Source: Puffinus mauretanicus (taxonomy: Eukaryota > Chordata > Aves > Procellariiformes > Procellariidae). Taken from it: 64,000 nucleotides of DNA. Every line of letters starts with the position of its first letter. Within the stretch, counting starts at the first letter, position 1. Positions 13,196 to 25,530 of the stretch are shown piece after piece. The position numbers and the translations under genes are program-made. A model generated the notes under the pieces. The model saw only the letters and a program-made list of their open reading frames with translations. It searched no databases and was not told the DNA's origin. The stretch is from the NCBI GenBank assembly GCA_023333565.1, contig JAJKFH010004141.1, positions 1 through 64,000 of the forward strand, written 5' to 3'.

Positions 13196-15099
13196 AAAAG
13201 TTGGTTGGCTTTCAGTGCAAATTTCTTCATACGTACAAGCTTTGTTGGAGGGCAGGGAAGAGATTTAAGCAACATTTGCCTTTGTGAGAGGAATGACAAA
13301 AAAGGGAGCAGTTCTTGCCTATATAAGCAAATATGTCATGAGACGTCTGAAAGGTGTTGGGAGAAGAGTATTTTCCCTTGAGTAACCTTTTATTATAGTC
13401 ACAACATGTTGTTTCCATCCTTACATTACAAGTCAATGATAAAATACACAAATTCAGAAAAACTTCTAAAACATTAAACAAAATCAATGGGCATATCAAT
13501 TATTTACAGTCTAATAGGGAAAAATTCTCTTTAAGCTGAGAGGGATCTATGGCATAAATATAAAAATCAATATGCTGTAGTCATGAGGGAGAGTCACTGT
13601 TTGCAGTATGCTAAATATTTATGAGCTCTCCAGAATGAATGAATTCTACAAACAGTGAATGAATTCTGCAAACAGTGGCTGTGATCCATGAGCGATCCTG
13701 TGATTTGTTCTTATAATCACAATGTTTGAACATAAAAGTATGTGGCTGTTATAACTCAATATTCATCAAATTTGACAAAAAGCAGTAACTGAGGAATTTT
13801 TTTTTTCCCAAAATGCTTTCTTCTTAAACTACCCTTTCCCAAATGTGCCTCACTATTACGTGTAAGCCAACTTGATGTTTTCTTCAAAATGAAAGCATTT
13901 TCATATGACAAAGATTTTTTTTCACTTGGGACAAATGCCTCTTCATCTAGTGCACCTGCAGATATAATTATTCCAAATTTCATGTTCTTTCAAAACTGAC
14001 AAAAGAACTTACTTGGGATTTTGCCGCTACTGGCTTCTCCACCATTTTTCTTCCCAAGCCAATGATGTTCTAAGAACCTCTGCTTTGGCATACTTCAGTG
14101 AGCTGAAGATGCATAGGCACTGACAATGAGAGACATCTTTTTGACATTAATCCAGCAAGTTAGAGATGCCAGCATGGTGATAGGGCCTTTGGGTTAGCAG
14201 AATACCAGAAAGATGGAATTGCTGAAACATAACATTGTACTCCAGTGTTACAAGTGCTGACCTGGTAGTAAATGGTCAGAAAGACCTAGTCTCACCTCAC
14301 TCCCAGAATGCCATAGTTATGTTTTTGACCTAAAGGAAGCTTCTGCCATGACATCAGGTCACCAGAATGAATGAGAGATGTACAGAAATTTAAAATAAGT
14401 CTAATGTGACATTATGTTTTTAAAAGTCTAATGTGACAATAGACCATCACAGAACTGTGATTCATAATCCCAATTTTCCTCCACTAGGGGAATATCAATA
14501 AGCCTGTATAAAATATCCCCCAGCCATATAATTTCCACCAACCCTCCCCAGCCGCCAAACACATGCAAAATGGGAGATTACATGTTTTTAAGGGCAGCAT
14601 TATCTCTATTTCCATCAGCTTTTTTTTTTTTTTTTCATTTCATCCACAACATCTTCCTGAGGGTGTGCATCTGCAGTTGGCAGGGGTGAAAAAGGACTGC
14701 CTTTTTCAGCCCTTTCTCCCAGTTTCCAGTAACACTGAGAACTTATCAACAATTTACTAAGCAGTGAACAGAGTAAACGTTTCTCACATTCATCTACATT
14801 TTAAGTGTGTTGGAGATTCAAAAGAAAAACAAGAAAGAAACAGACTAATCAGCAATTTCATTTTTAATTCCCTAACTTTTGCAAAACAAGCTTTAAAAAT
14901 GTAGAGTTCTAATGAAAAACATTTGACTAACTCTAACCGTGTTGCTTTCTTTGTCTTCTACCCTTACCACATTGTTCCCCCATTTATTTTAAACTACACA
15001 ATGCTCCATTAGTAAAATCTCACAAGACTTTCAATGAAAGACCGAGTATAAAAATGGGAAGCATGCATCTTTCGGAAACCAAATGTAATTGTTAGGTTA
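13196..15099. other. Non-coding DNA between CR1 and an unclassified block
   Basis: AT-rich, with no domain-bearing frame. It contains a small 20-bp tandem duplication (listed separately), a second short direct repeat (AAGTCTAATGTGACA at 14397-14411 and 14424-14438), and a poly-T run at about 14620-14635. Confidence 0.5.
13636..13675. repeat. Two-copy tandem duplication, 20-bp unit
   Basis: The unit TGAATGAATTCTACAAACAG is immediately followed by a second copy differing at one position (A to G). It was read directly from the sequence and is probably a replication-slippage event. Confidence 0.9.
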
Positions 15100-16020
15100 T
15101 GTGATTGAAGGCAAATCACCATAAACATAAATCCCAATAAGGATCAGAGGAACAATAACAGGCAGGGGAGCCCTAGGGTTACTGCATTTCTCACTCCTCT
15201 GGGGCTGCCTGGGGAGGAGGACTGAAACAGACCAAGGTAGGTCTAGGAAACACACCAAGATAAGCCAACCAAAGAAACTCCTAGAATGTGTTGCAGACAC
15301 AAAGGGGTTATTGCCAACAGGGTTCAATGTGGGATGCAGGTGAAGAGCATTTGGGGATTGTACAAAATTTACTGTGGGATATATTATGGGTTTTGTGGGA
15401 ATGTAGAATACGTTATGGGATATCCAGAAGAACAGAAGGCAAGGAAATGGAAAGATCAAGATGTACTGGGGGGTGGGGGACAACAAGCACGGAAAAATAG
15501 CTGAGAAATTTCTGTTTCTACTTTCTGTGGGGTGCTCTCTATTCCGAATGGGTATGGGTGAGTGCTGGTTCACATGAAGCTGGAACAGCCAGAGAGTAGG
15601 ACAGGAGGTCTAAGTGCAACCAGAGTGTGGCAACAAGCACTGGAAGCTCGTGTGTTCACATACTAGGAACTGGGGAGTTTACAGGGTCAGCTGAGCGTCT
15701 GAAGCCAGATACTGGGGCGCTACAAGTTGTGTACATATACACGTATATCCCACAAGAGGACTTCAGTGCTGATCAGTTAGAGGGGAGGAACGGGATCAGG
15801 CCATCCATGCTGTTTGTTAGTGGGGTGTGTGTTTACATCAGTGCCAATTAAGGCACAGTTTTCTGTCAGTGTTGATCAATGTGGCTGGCCATTCATGCGC
15901 GTCTGTGTACGCACCAGTGGGGAACCCGCTCAGCCTTGCTACAGGCTCCAGCTGAAGGCACCGAGGCACTGCAGCCTCACATCTATCATGCTGCTAGATT
16001 GAGCAACTCCTAACAATAAT
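15100..16020. other. Unclassified GC-richer block, LTR-like in texture
   Basis: About 900 bp differs in composition from its AT-rich flanks. It includes G-rich stretches (for example GGGGGTGGGGGAC near 15470) and several CpG-containing segments near 15700-15960. A minus-strand frame of 158 codons (15097-15573) is open but has no domain I recognise and a proline/phenylalanine-rich, low-complexity character. I could not find matching termini with a target-site duplication, so an LTR origin is a guess. It may also be an old retroposed sequence. Confidence 0.3.
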
Positions 16021-19000
16021 CAGTATAGCCTTATCTAGAGCTTGCTCTTGTTGCCAACACTAGCCAGTAGAGATGCAGTAAAACAGGTTACCTAACCCCA
16101 ACGTAACTGCAACAGCGCATGTTGTTAGAAAGCGTATGCAATGACCCATTCATCACACATGGAACACACTACAATGATTCCTTTGTTATATCTCTGCTTA
16201 GAAATTAAGAGTGGAAGTAATTCAGCACATAGCAGTGATCTGCTGGTGCCTGATTCAACATCAAACTGTCTCACCAGCACTCAGAAGTTTCCTTTTAGCA
16301 GCTGTAAAACCCTTTTTTTGGCTTAACTTAATGGACCCTGACAGCAACGTGAGGAAACCTCAGAAAGCTTCTTTTGTTCCTTTAACCATCTGCCCACTCT
16401 TGAAACCAGTCTCTTCAAATCCCTACAATTACTGCCTTTTGTTACTATCGTGAATTGTCACAGACCCTAGAGTCTACTATGAAAGTTCTTCTATGGGCTA
16501 CATTAAATCAGTTTCTGGTTTTGTACACCTGCTGGATGTCCTCCCTGTCACAGAAGAGCTGAAAATTAAATAGGTAATCAAGTATCTTTAAGACATATGT
16601 GCCAGACTAGTTTACAACTTCTATTGCATTCACTTCTTTTTATGAAGCAAGTCATTGAAATGACTCTCAGCTACTTTTATAACAGTAATGACAAGCCTAT
16701 TAAGCGATTAATGCCATCATTTAGCTAGAAAGTCAAAGTTTACCAGGTAAGGGGACATAGAACACTGCGTTGTAAAAGAGATTTCAAGTTTACAAAAGGT
16801 GACTGTTTCTATGCTGTCACTGTTTAGAAACATACAGCTTTGAATTTAGACAGAAATAAGGTAAAAAAGTCTTTGTCAAATGGTTAATCCCAGCCTGGAT
16901 TAATAAAGAATTTTCAATTAATAGTTGTGAAGACAATCTTATTTAGTGCCATGATTCCTTCCTGAAAAGATTAGAACTATTTTACAAATTACTTTATTTG
17001 CTATTGAGTAGATGAAGTTGAAAAAATTGCTTTCTTCAAATAGAAGCACTTTTCCACTCAGTTCTTAATAATATGATTTTCTCAGATTAGGACATCCTTT
17101 GTAGGTTAGATTTACCAAGGAAGAAAAATAGGTAGTAATCGTGCTACATAAAAAAGTCCATCAATTTTAGTAGAACTTTTTTTTCCTTTTTTCAGTTGTA
17201 TGTAGCAATCCCTGAGTTTGGCCGTTCAGGGCCATTTAAAAATCATGTGTCAATTAGACTAATACTATTAAAAATTATTAGAGACACAGAAACAGCTTTG
17301 AGAAAGATGCTTCAGAAGGCCATCTTCGTGCATCCTAGGCAGACTCCTGGCATATAGGCTTCAAAAGTAGCTGCGTTAGAAACTGATGTGTTCCTAAACA
17401 AGGATCTCTGGTTGTTTATTCACCCTTCATAAACCCAGAGGCATATTGTTACCTTTCTTGTGAAACCTTCCAGATCCTGGCCCAGCAAAACATAGCCTTT
17501 GAGTTGCAATGCCAGGGAATAAAGACAAAGTCTCTTCTCAGATGGTTTTAAGTGTGAAATCTCTGGCACTTCATTAACATTTTGACTTGAGGGTTCAAAA
17601 ATCCAATGACTCAAGATTCCTTCTGTAAAATCTCTTTGAACTTTTTAGCATAAAATGGGTGATTTGAAACAATCCTAAAGAAGGTATTGACAGTTAGCTT
17701 CTCATGTTTATTTAATAAGTACTTTCAAAAACTAAATTAATCTTCTGTCGCTCTTGGAGAGGACAGTTTTCATTTGTTTTAAAAATATTACCTTTAGTAG
17801 TCAGTAAGCATAAAACTGTCCTTTTGTGATTAGTTAAATTTATTTGCTATTAAATACAAAAAGAGAGAAAACCACATTACCCATTTGACAGATAGTTTAC
17901 AAACATGTAGACTGGTAAAGAACCACACAGTGCTAGGATAAGATTACTAGTAAAATCAACTGTTTGACCCTTGGCTTTTTTTTTCTGTGTACTTGGAGGA
18001 CATTTTAACCAGAAAGCCAGAATTTTTATTTTTTCTTGCACACATTGAAATCCCACAGATAGTTTCAAAAACTTTCTCAGTCAAATATTTTGCTGAGCTC
18101 TTTTTCCTGTGTATTTATCAAAAAATGCCTAAAGCTGAGCTACACACCTCTACTTCTCAGGAAAAAGATCTATTGGTAAATGAAATTTACTCTACTATGA
18201 TATAACATGTTAAATCAGACAAAGATTCCAAACATCAGTTTGCAGCAACTATCAACTATAGCTGAGACCGGGTGGGTTTTTTTTTGTTGTTGTTGTTGTT
18301 TTGTTGTTGTTGTTTGTTTGTTTGTTTTGTTTTTAAGAACTAGAATTCTTTTGAATGTTTTCTATAGCTTCTGCAATAACTTAATATCTCAGTAAGTCTT
18401 CTGAGCTTCAGATATGCACAATCCTCATTAGACCTTTCATATGAATTATCATGTTACTTAAAAATATGAACAGAAAAAGAAAGGCTGAACTTACACTTAA
18501 TCTAACACAGAAAGTGAATTTTAAATAAATCAATTAGCTTATTCCTTTTTTCTCTCTAGTTCATTTTTGCCTTTTTTCTTTCCTGCTAAAGGTCTGCTCC
18601 AAAGCTTGTTCCAGTCAATAATAATCTTTCCACTGATTTCAGTAGACAATGCTTCAGCAGTTAAGAGTGTTGTTGATGCATTTACATTTTCTGATCTAAA
18701 TTAGTTGCTCACAGCAAAAAACCAACCACTTTCCAATTCTTGGCTTTTATAGACCAGCTAGCATTTTGGATTGAGAAGATAAAAGCTGTTAAAGAATCAA
18801 TTGGCTGAACAAGTAGAATGAATGGAAAAAACATTAGGAAAGCTCAATGATCTACTACATTAACATTAAACATCAATAAGAACAAAGAAGCAAAGTACAT
18901 GCAGTTTGCTCTTATACGTAAGGAAGAGGATAGATAGAACCCAAAAGTGTAAGAGAGACAGTTTAAGCCCCTTAACTCTGAAAATAAACAAGTAAGGAAT

Positions 19001-20985
19001 TTTTTACAAACTTTGATTATCTTTTTTCTTTTCTCTGCTTGTATAAGAAAAAAAATGTTTAAATTAAAAAGCTTCAGAGTTTCTTTGAAATACTGTTTCT
19101 AAATATTATTACTATATTTTGAATCTTCCTGACCTTACATCCACACTCATGCTCATTACTTTCTATTTAGGGCAAGACAAGCTTTTATACATTCCTTAAT
19201 TAGCTGTAATGAGCTAATGGCAATAACCATCTGCTCTGATTAAGTGAATCAGTTACAAGAGCTGCTTGTACTCACCTCCTGTTTGCTCAGTGGTCTTAGG
19301 TGTTGCATTGTAAGAGCCCCTCTCAGAGAGATATTTCCATCTCTCCTGGCTGAAAACATCTAGTATAAAAGCTTTCCTGTAAGAAGTTACGTGCTCTTGC
19401 ACTTCCAGGTTGGGATTAAGATTAAAGGAACAGGGGAGCTGCTCAGCATCAAAATCATAGCTGCCTTAGCTTGCCTTTTCATAGCTATTTAAGTCCCAAA
19501 ACTCCTAGTAGTTTCTTAAAAATCTTTGAAAATCCATACTTAAATCAGGTCTGTAAATAGAGTTCAGAGTGTAAGCATGTTTTTTTTCTATACCAGTGAG
19601 AAAAGATAGGACAATGGAGTTTCAAAAGTCTTTTTCAAATTTTTAACATGCCTTTTTCATTGTAGGTAGGTAATAACAGAATAAACCTGTTAATCTTTTC
19701 TTAGTTCACTTTGAGTGGTCAAATTTACACTTTTATTAATTCCTTTTCAGTTATTTCCATATATTGTATGCTTGATTTCATGTAAAGATTACCATTTATT
19801 TTTACATATTTATATACAAATCATATGTAAATTTTATAAATTTTGTTCTTAGTAGGAAAGAGATACCTGCCAGGTACAATTATGTAGGAAATGGAGATAA
19901 AATCTAAAAGGCTTCATTTTATTCCTGCCTCTGTTAGTGGCCTACAAAATTTTGCATGAGCTGCTTTCTGTGCCTTAGTTTTCATTCTCAGGTAAACTGG
20001 GATAACATTTAATTCCTCTATAAAGCTTCGCTATTTATAGAAGCTAATACTGCTTATCAAGAAACTATGAGGAAAATGTCTTAGTTGCATTTCTTTTCTG
20101 TGCAGGCCTTGCCTTTCTTCTGTATCCAGAACGCTGGAGAAATGGACGGATGACTAGATCCCTGGAAAATCAAGGCAATATGTGAGTTAGTCTTGAATGT
20201 GCTTATTTTGATGAAAAAGGTGGAAAATAACCTTAATCATCTCCACCAGAAAGTATAATTTCTTGGTAATTCTTGATTCTTATTATACCAAGATTAGGAT
20301 GATAACTACCAATTAATACATCACTAGTGACAGTTTGGAGCTTTCTAGTGTGCTGTAATGATTTACAGAGTGGCAGATATTAAGATTCTAGAACTATATT
20401 TCTACAAAAAAAAAAATTACAAAATCTATAATGAGTACATAGAGGAATGCAATTTTTTTTTTTATTTTATTTTTTTATTTTGACAAAGCATGTTCAACAG
20501 GAAAAATAAAAGGTGACACTAACAACTGATTCTCATTACATTATTCAAAATGTATTTCTCCGGACATTAGTTTCTGTAGTCTGGGTTGCTGTTACTGCAT
20601 ATAAATTATTAATTCATCTTTATTGAATATGACCATTTAAGGATCTAAATTACACATGTATAATACATATGCAACAATACTCAAAAAGCAGATTTATTGC
20701 CTGCATTACATAACAGAAATGAGGTTCATGGACTGTGTGCACTGAAATTGTAACAGCAATATTCTGCTTCAGGGCAGTTAACGTAGAGTCAGATCTCAAT
20801 AGGAAGGAAATTCTTGGTTGACTCAGTTCATCACCTGTAAAATATGAAATTAGGAACCTTCCTTTTTAATATCTTTTTTTCCATATTTGATTAGGTTACA
20901 AATAATTTGGGACACCCTATATCTGTAAAGTTCATCCTACAACCGATTTCAGGTGGAATCAGTGGATGCTACCATGGAAAACGTA
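16021..20985. other. AT-rich non-coding DNA with simple repeats
   Basis: No gene or transposon ends were recognised. It includes a (GTT)n/(GTTT)n tract near 18.3 kb, a homeodomain-motif-rich stretch near 19.2 kb, and one splice-site-bounded segment at 20106-20181 that is discussed as a finding. Confidence 0.5.
18275..18334. repeat. (GTT)n / (GTTT)n microsatellite
   Basis: A poly-T run is followed by about five GTT units, an interruption, three more GTT units and then GTTT units. It is a compound simple repeat without coding potential. Confidence 0.92.
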
Positions 20986-21447
20986 ATTCATAGAATGGTT
21001 TGGCTTGGAAGGGACCTTTAAAGATCATCTAGTCCAACCCCTCTGCCATAGGCAGGGACATCTTCCACTAGATCAGGTTGTTCAAAGCCCTGTCCAACCT
21101 GACCTTGAACACTTCCAATGTTGGGACATCCACAACTTCTCTGGGAAACCTGTCCCATTGTCTCACCACCCTTGTCGTAAAAAATTTCTTCCTTCCATCC
21201 AATCTAAATCTACCTTCTTTTGGTTTAAAACTGCTGCCCCTTGTCCTTCCACTACAGGTAAAAAGTTTTTCTCCATCTTTCTTAAAGCCCCCTTTATACA
21301 TTGAAAGGTTGCAATAAGGTGTCCCTGGAGCCTTCTCTTCTCCAAGCTGAGGAACTTCAACTCTCTCAGCTTTTCTGCATAGGAAAGGTGTTCTTGACCT
21401 CTGATCATTTTTGTGGCCCTCCTCTGGACCCACTCTAACAGGTTTAT
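20986..21447 (-). mobile_element. CR1 LINE, about 460 bp 3' fragment
   Basis: An antisense CR1 3' end, starting at the left with ATTCATAGAATGGTTTGG and the conserved 'GGAAGGGACC' block. The minus-strand translation gives the ORF2 C-terminus (FTTRVVRQWDRFPREVVDVPTLEVFKVRLD) preceded by a diverged RLQGHLIATFQ segment. The tail type differs from that of the 4.3-kb and 27.4-kb copies, so this is another subfamily. Similarity ends at about 21447. The copy is frameshifted and inactive. Confidence 0.9.
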
Positions 21448-24100
21448 GTTTTCCTTTAATTAATGTTCATAATACAAGTTTTATTTACAAATTTGGAGGT
21501 AGAACATACACAGATGAATTTAGTAAAAGTATATTTACTTCCTTAATCATAAACAACCTAAAAGGAAAACAGGATGCCTCCCATTTCCAGCTCCAAAACC
21601 ACTGGAAATTTGGAGAAACCTGTTTAAAATAAAATTAAAAAAAGTGTCTATCCTCACTCTAAGAACATATAAAACTGTAGTAAACTGTTGATTGTTGTTT
21701 CTGAATTCTACTGGTTTTGAGTTCTACTGTTTTGAAATTACTTTCAAAGTAATTTTGCAGAATCAACCACTGAAATAGAGTTAAATATATAATGTGGTGA
21801 TCTATACAGTTGTTATTAGCAAACCAGTGGAAGTTGATAGACTTGATATTGGCTTCTTGTCTGAGAAATATTTGTTATTGAAAAACTTCCAATGCAAATC
21901 ACTGTAACATCAATTAAGGCAGATGTCTGCGTGAGTTTTTAACAAACTATATAAAAATCCTGATATATGGCTAACTGTATAATGAAGCAAACATTAGATG
22001 TTAATTCAGGTCACAAATAAAAGCTACTTGATAAAATTTAATGCCCAAGTTGAATTTTAAGGTGCTCTTGGGATGTTTAATACCTGGAAGAATGTATGAG
22101 CCTATCCAGTGTTTTAGATGACCCTTAAAAATAACATCAGTGGATGGAAACGACTTGAATTTCTATATCTCCTCCTTCTTGTCTAATACAAACCAGCCAG
22201 TTCATCTTTCCAGTTCTAACATGATGCTTTTTCTCAGCTGAGGTCTTGAAAATGTTCATTGCTGAAGAGTTTGCACTTGTCCCTGATAGGATAGACATTT
22301 TTCTATAGGAAGGCAGCTATAAAAAGCAGGGTCATATGTTATAAATAACTCAAAACAGAAAGGTACAATAAAAACTTTTCTCTTTTCATAACTATACTAG
22401 CCAGCTTCTCTCCTGTTGCTATAAAAAAGAATGTGTACAAGGACAGAGAGTTATCCATTTACCTTATTAAAAGAGATGTGTTTTGGACAGAATCCATAAT
22501 TAGGAACACATTTGAAAAAAAATCCTGCATTCACATTATTAGAAATGGACATTAAACCACTGAAACATTGTCTTGTTGATAAACACTTATTTTTTAAAAT
22601 AGTAAACATGGAACCTATAAAATGTACCAGAAGATGAAGATTGAATTATATTTCTCTGACAGCAGTTGAGCTGGTGACAACTGATTTTTGTAGCCCAATT
22701 GAACATTAAGCCAGTGGATACATTTGTGAGCAAGATTTATGTAGGCGGGGTCAGGATTTGACCCTAGAACTTTTACTATACTAAGACAGGAAGGAATTTG
22801 TTTATCAGGTCATATTTCTTTAGACCCGGCAGCAACTCTGTCTTTACAGAACACTTACATTGCAAAGGATCATGCATTTCATAGATTACATGTTTCAAAA
22901 AACAAAACAATTATTTTCAGTGTGACATAAAAGCTTCAGCTAGTTACACAATTACAGAATCTTTGTATAATAGAGAATAATAATGGGAAATATTAAATAA
23001 AAAGGTTTCTTAAGGAAAACGCTTGTAGAAACAGGTCAGTATACCAAGGTGGCCTTCATTTAAGGAAACACCAGTCCTCCAGGATGACGTCGAGAACCCA
23101 CATCTTCAACTCATTGTAGAAAGTAGCAAAACAACAGAGAGATAACAGATTTTTTTTCCCCACATATTATGTCTTCAAAAGAGAAGAATAGTTCCCTAAT
23201 GGTTTATTATTAAGAACATGCCAATTGCTAAATAATTCTTATCTTAATACACTCTCTGAAATTCCAGCAGAAAAAAACACTTCCTTGTGGAAATGGAGGA
23301 AGCAGATATAAAATCAAATAAACCCCCGTGATCAAGTAATTTAATAGAAATAAGTTTCTGATTCCAGATGGCTACAAGGCAGATGATAACCTCAGAAAAA
23401 GTTTGGATAAATTAATTAAAATAAAAACCTTTAATATCCAATGAATAGTATTCTGCTGACTTTGCTCTAGTATGCTCTTGGCAAACAACTTGAGTAATTA
23501 AGACTAAAGCCAAATATCACTTCCTCCTTTATTTGACATACCATTTTGGGTACTATGTGTACTGGATGTTCAATATAAAGTAGAAGCAGGAATAAGGCCA
23601 TAGGGTGAATTACTTCAGGTTTAAGATGGGCTTAGACAGAATGTTAGCACCTGTATTTAAAACTGAGATCCAGAGTCTTCCCCCTCCAACTGTAACAACA
23701 TCTACTGCATGCCTAAATACATTTGACACCTATGTTTTGTATCACAGAGTTCTCTACTTACATTCAGGTTTCTATGCATTTTAGCCCTGATCTAAATTCC
23801 TTCACAAATCGGGCGTTAGGAAGATTTGTGTCCATCATCTATTTGTATCCCTAAGAGCAATGTTCAAGGCATGTCCAACACAAAGGCACTGTCCCTTTAA
23901 CTGAAAACACAGTCCATCATGGTTTACACTTTTCTGAAAAAGCTTCTGTCTGGAAGCCCTCGATATCTGGATCCTTTGAAACCCATACACACCTTACCCT
24001 TCAGAAAAATAACATGGTCATCAGACTATCAAGTGATCCATGTAGAAAGAAACTAGACCACTGTGCCACCAAGAGTGTGAGAAGGACAGGAAGGAAAAAG
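21448..24100. other. AT-rich non-coding DNA
   Basis: Only short chance frames were found. A tRNA B-box-like string near 22755 was considered and rejected as a SINE on its own. Nothing else is recognisable. Confidence 0.5.
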
Positions 24101-24111
24101 GAGCCAGGCTA

Positions 24112-24182
24112 TGGTTTAGTGATTACTGCAATTAGGACAAAGGAGTCTTGGCTTCTGGTTCTAGCTCCCTAGGATTACTTTT
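24112..24182 (+). mobile_element. Possible ancient tRNA-derived SINE head
   Basis: The segment contains a diverged A-box-like string (GGTTTAGTGATTACTGC) and, about 25 bp further on, a B-box-like string (TGGTTCTAGCTCC). This order and texture are seen in old amniote tRNA-derived SINEs. There is no clear 3' tail or target-site duplication, so only the head would remain. The match is by eye and could be chance. Confidence 0.35.
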
Positions 24183-25374
24183 TAATCTGACTGCCTGCAA
24201 TTCAGAAGTCTGGAAAGCAATAGAAGGCTTCAAATACATGCAGAAGAGGAATATCAGAGGGCTGCACAAGCTGTGAAAGTGATTCACATTTTATGAGAAT
24301 TTAAATTTCCCAAGTGTTCATGAGAAAAGTGATGTGTTGATGTGACAATATTATTGTCTGCAGTATGGTATCCCACAGTACAAATAATACTATTGAGATG
24401 CTGTAAGCCCTTGAAACAAAAATCTTTTATTCACAGAGACTATCAATATTCATTTAAGATAGTCACATGTGACTTTTTTAAGACTAAGAAAAAGCTTTAA
24501 AAACTTGAAGATCCAAGTTTAAATCACTATTTGGAGTTCAGGAGAACAAAGCATTACAAGAGATCATTCACTTACAGTTTTCAGAGACTTCTGATTTGCA
24601 CTGCAAGAATCCTCATTAGGAGGTTAGACAGTATGTCTTACCTGTATGACAGGCACAGTGCCATAGAATCATGGAATATTCAGAAAGTATTGTGTCAGAG
24701 TCATAAATTTGTAACTACCTTTACAGGTTTGCTGGTTAAGATGAGGAATACATCCTGCAGAATCTAAAGATACAGCATGTTATTAATTTAACTATATTGA
24801 AAGGTGAAACAATTCTGGTACAAAGTTTTCTGAAACTTCACTTACATGCCAGGAAAGATTTGCTTTTGTAGACTAGGTATTTAAACTGTGTAAAATTGAA
24901 ATCTTGATTTAGGGAAGGGCAGCCGTCATCATTAAATGAACATAGTCAGAAGTGTTTGCAAGGATCTGCACAGTTGCATAGTCCATGCTACCTGGGTAGA
25001 CATTGACACAGTAAGAGTGATTTCCTTTACTTATTTAGCTTTCATAAGACTGAGTACTGTTTGCTCAGAGTTAAAATATTTCAAATTGAAGATTTGCCTA
25101 TGCTCTGTTCTCATGACTGGATGAGCATCCTGGCTTTAAAGCATATAATCCAAACAACGCACACTTCTTCTGGGACTTTAATCTGAACAGTTAAGGGATT
25201 AGAACCAGAAAGCATGCTCTGTCTCATATTTTTAATGTTGCATGCATGGCCCTGTCACTACGTCTAGATAAGCTAATTATTTGGTGCTGGCTTCAGATTT
25301 GCTGGAGTTATGATTTTGAATTGAGAATTCAGCATCAGTGAAATGATGAAGAGGATTTTGAGTCCCTGACACAG

Positions 25375-25530
25375 CTTTGAGCCATTCCCACCTGTCCTAT
25401 CATTGGATAGCAGGGAGAAGACATCAGCACTTCCCCCTTCACCTCCACATTTGTTCTTGTTAAATTTCATGCCATTGATAATTGCCCAATGCCCCAATCT
25501 ATCTAAAATCTCCTGCAAGGCCATGTTACC
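25375..25530 (-). mobile_element. Short, diverged CR1-like fragment
   Basis: The minus strand resembles the segment of CR1 ORF2 just downstream of the polymerase, with a phrase like LDRLGHWAIINGMKFNKNKC (the common CR1 pattern is a leucine/tryptophan-rich stretch followed by FNK.KC). It then jumps to a piece resembling the later SNDRTGGNGSKL region, so an internal deletion is likely. It is strongly eroded. I am moderately sure it is CR1-related. Confidence 0.6.

Noticed and set aside
22741..22775. B-box-like string (reverse of AGGATTTGACCC) suggesting a tRNA or SINE
   Set aside because: There is no matching A box at the proper distance and no cloverleaf potential.
24664..24682. ATAGAATCATGGAATATTC, similar to CR1 tail repeats
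   Set aside because: An isolated match of about 15 bases without adjoining CR1 sequence.
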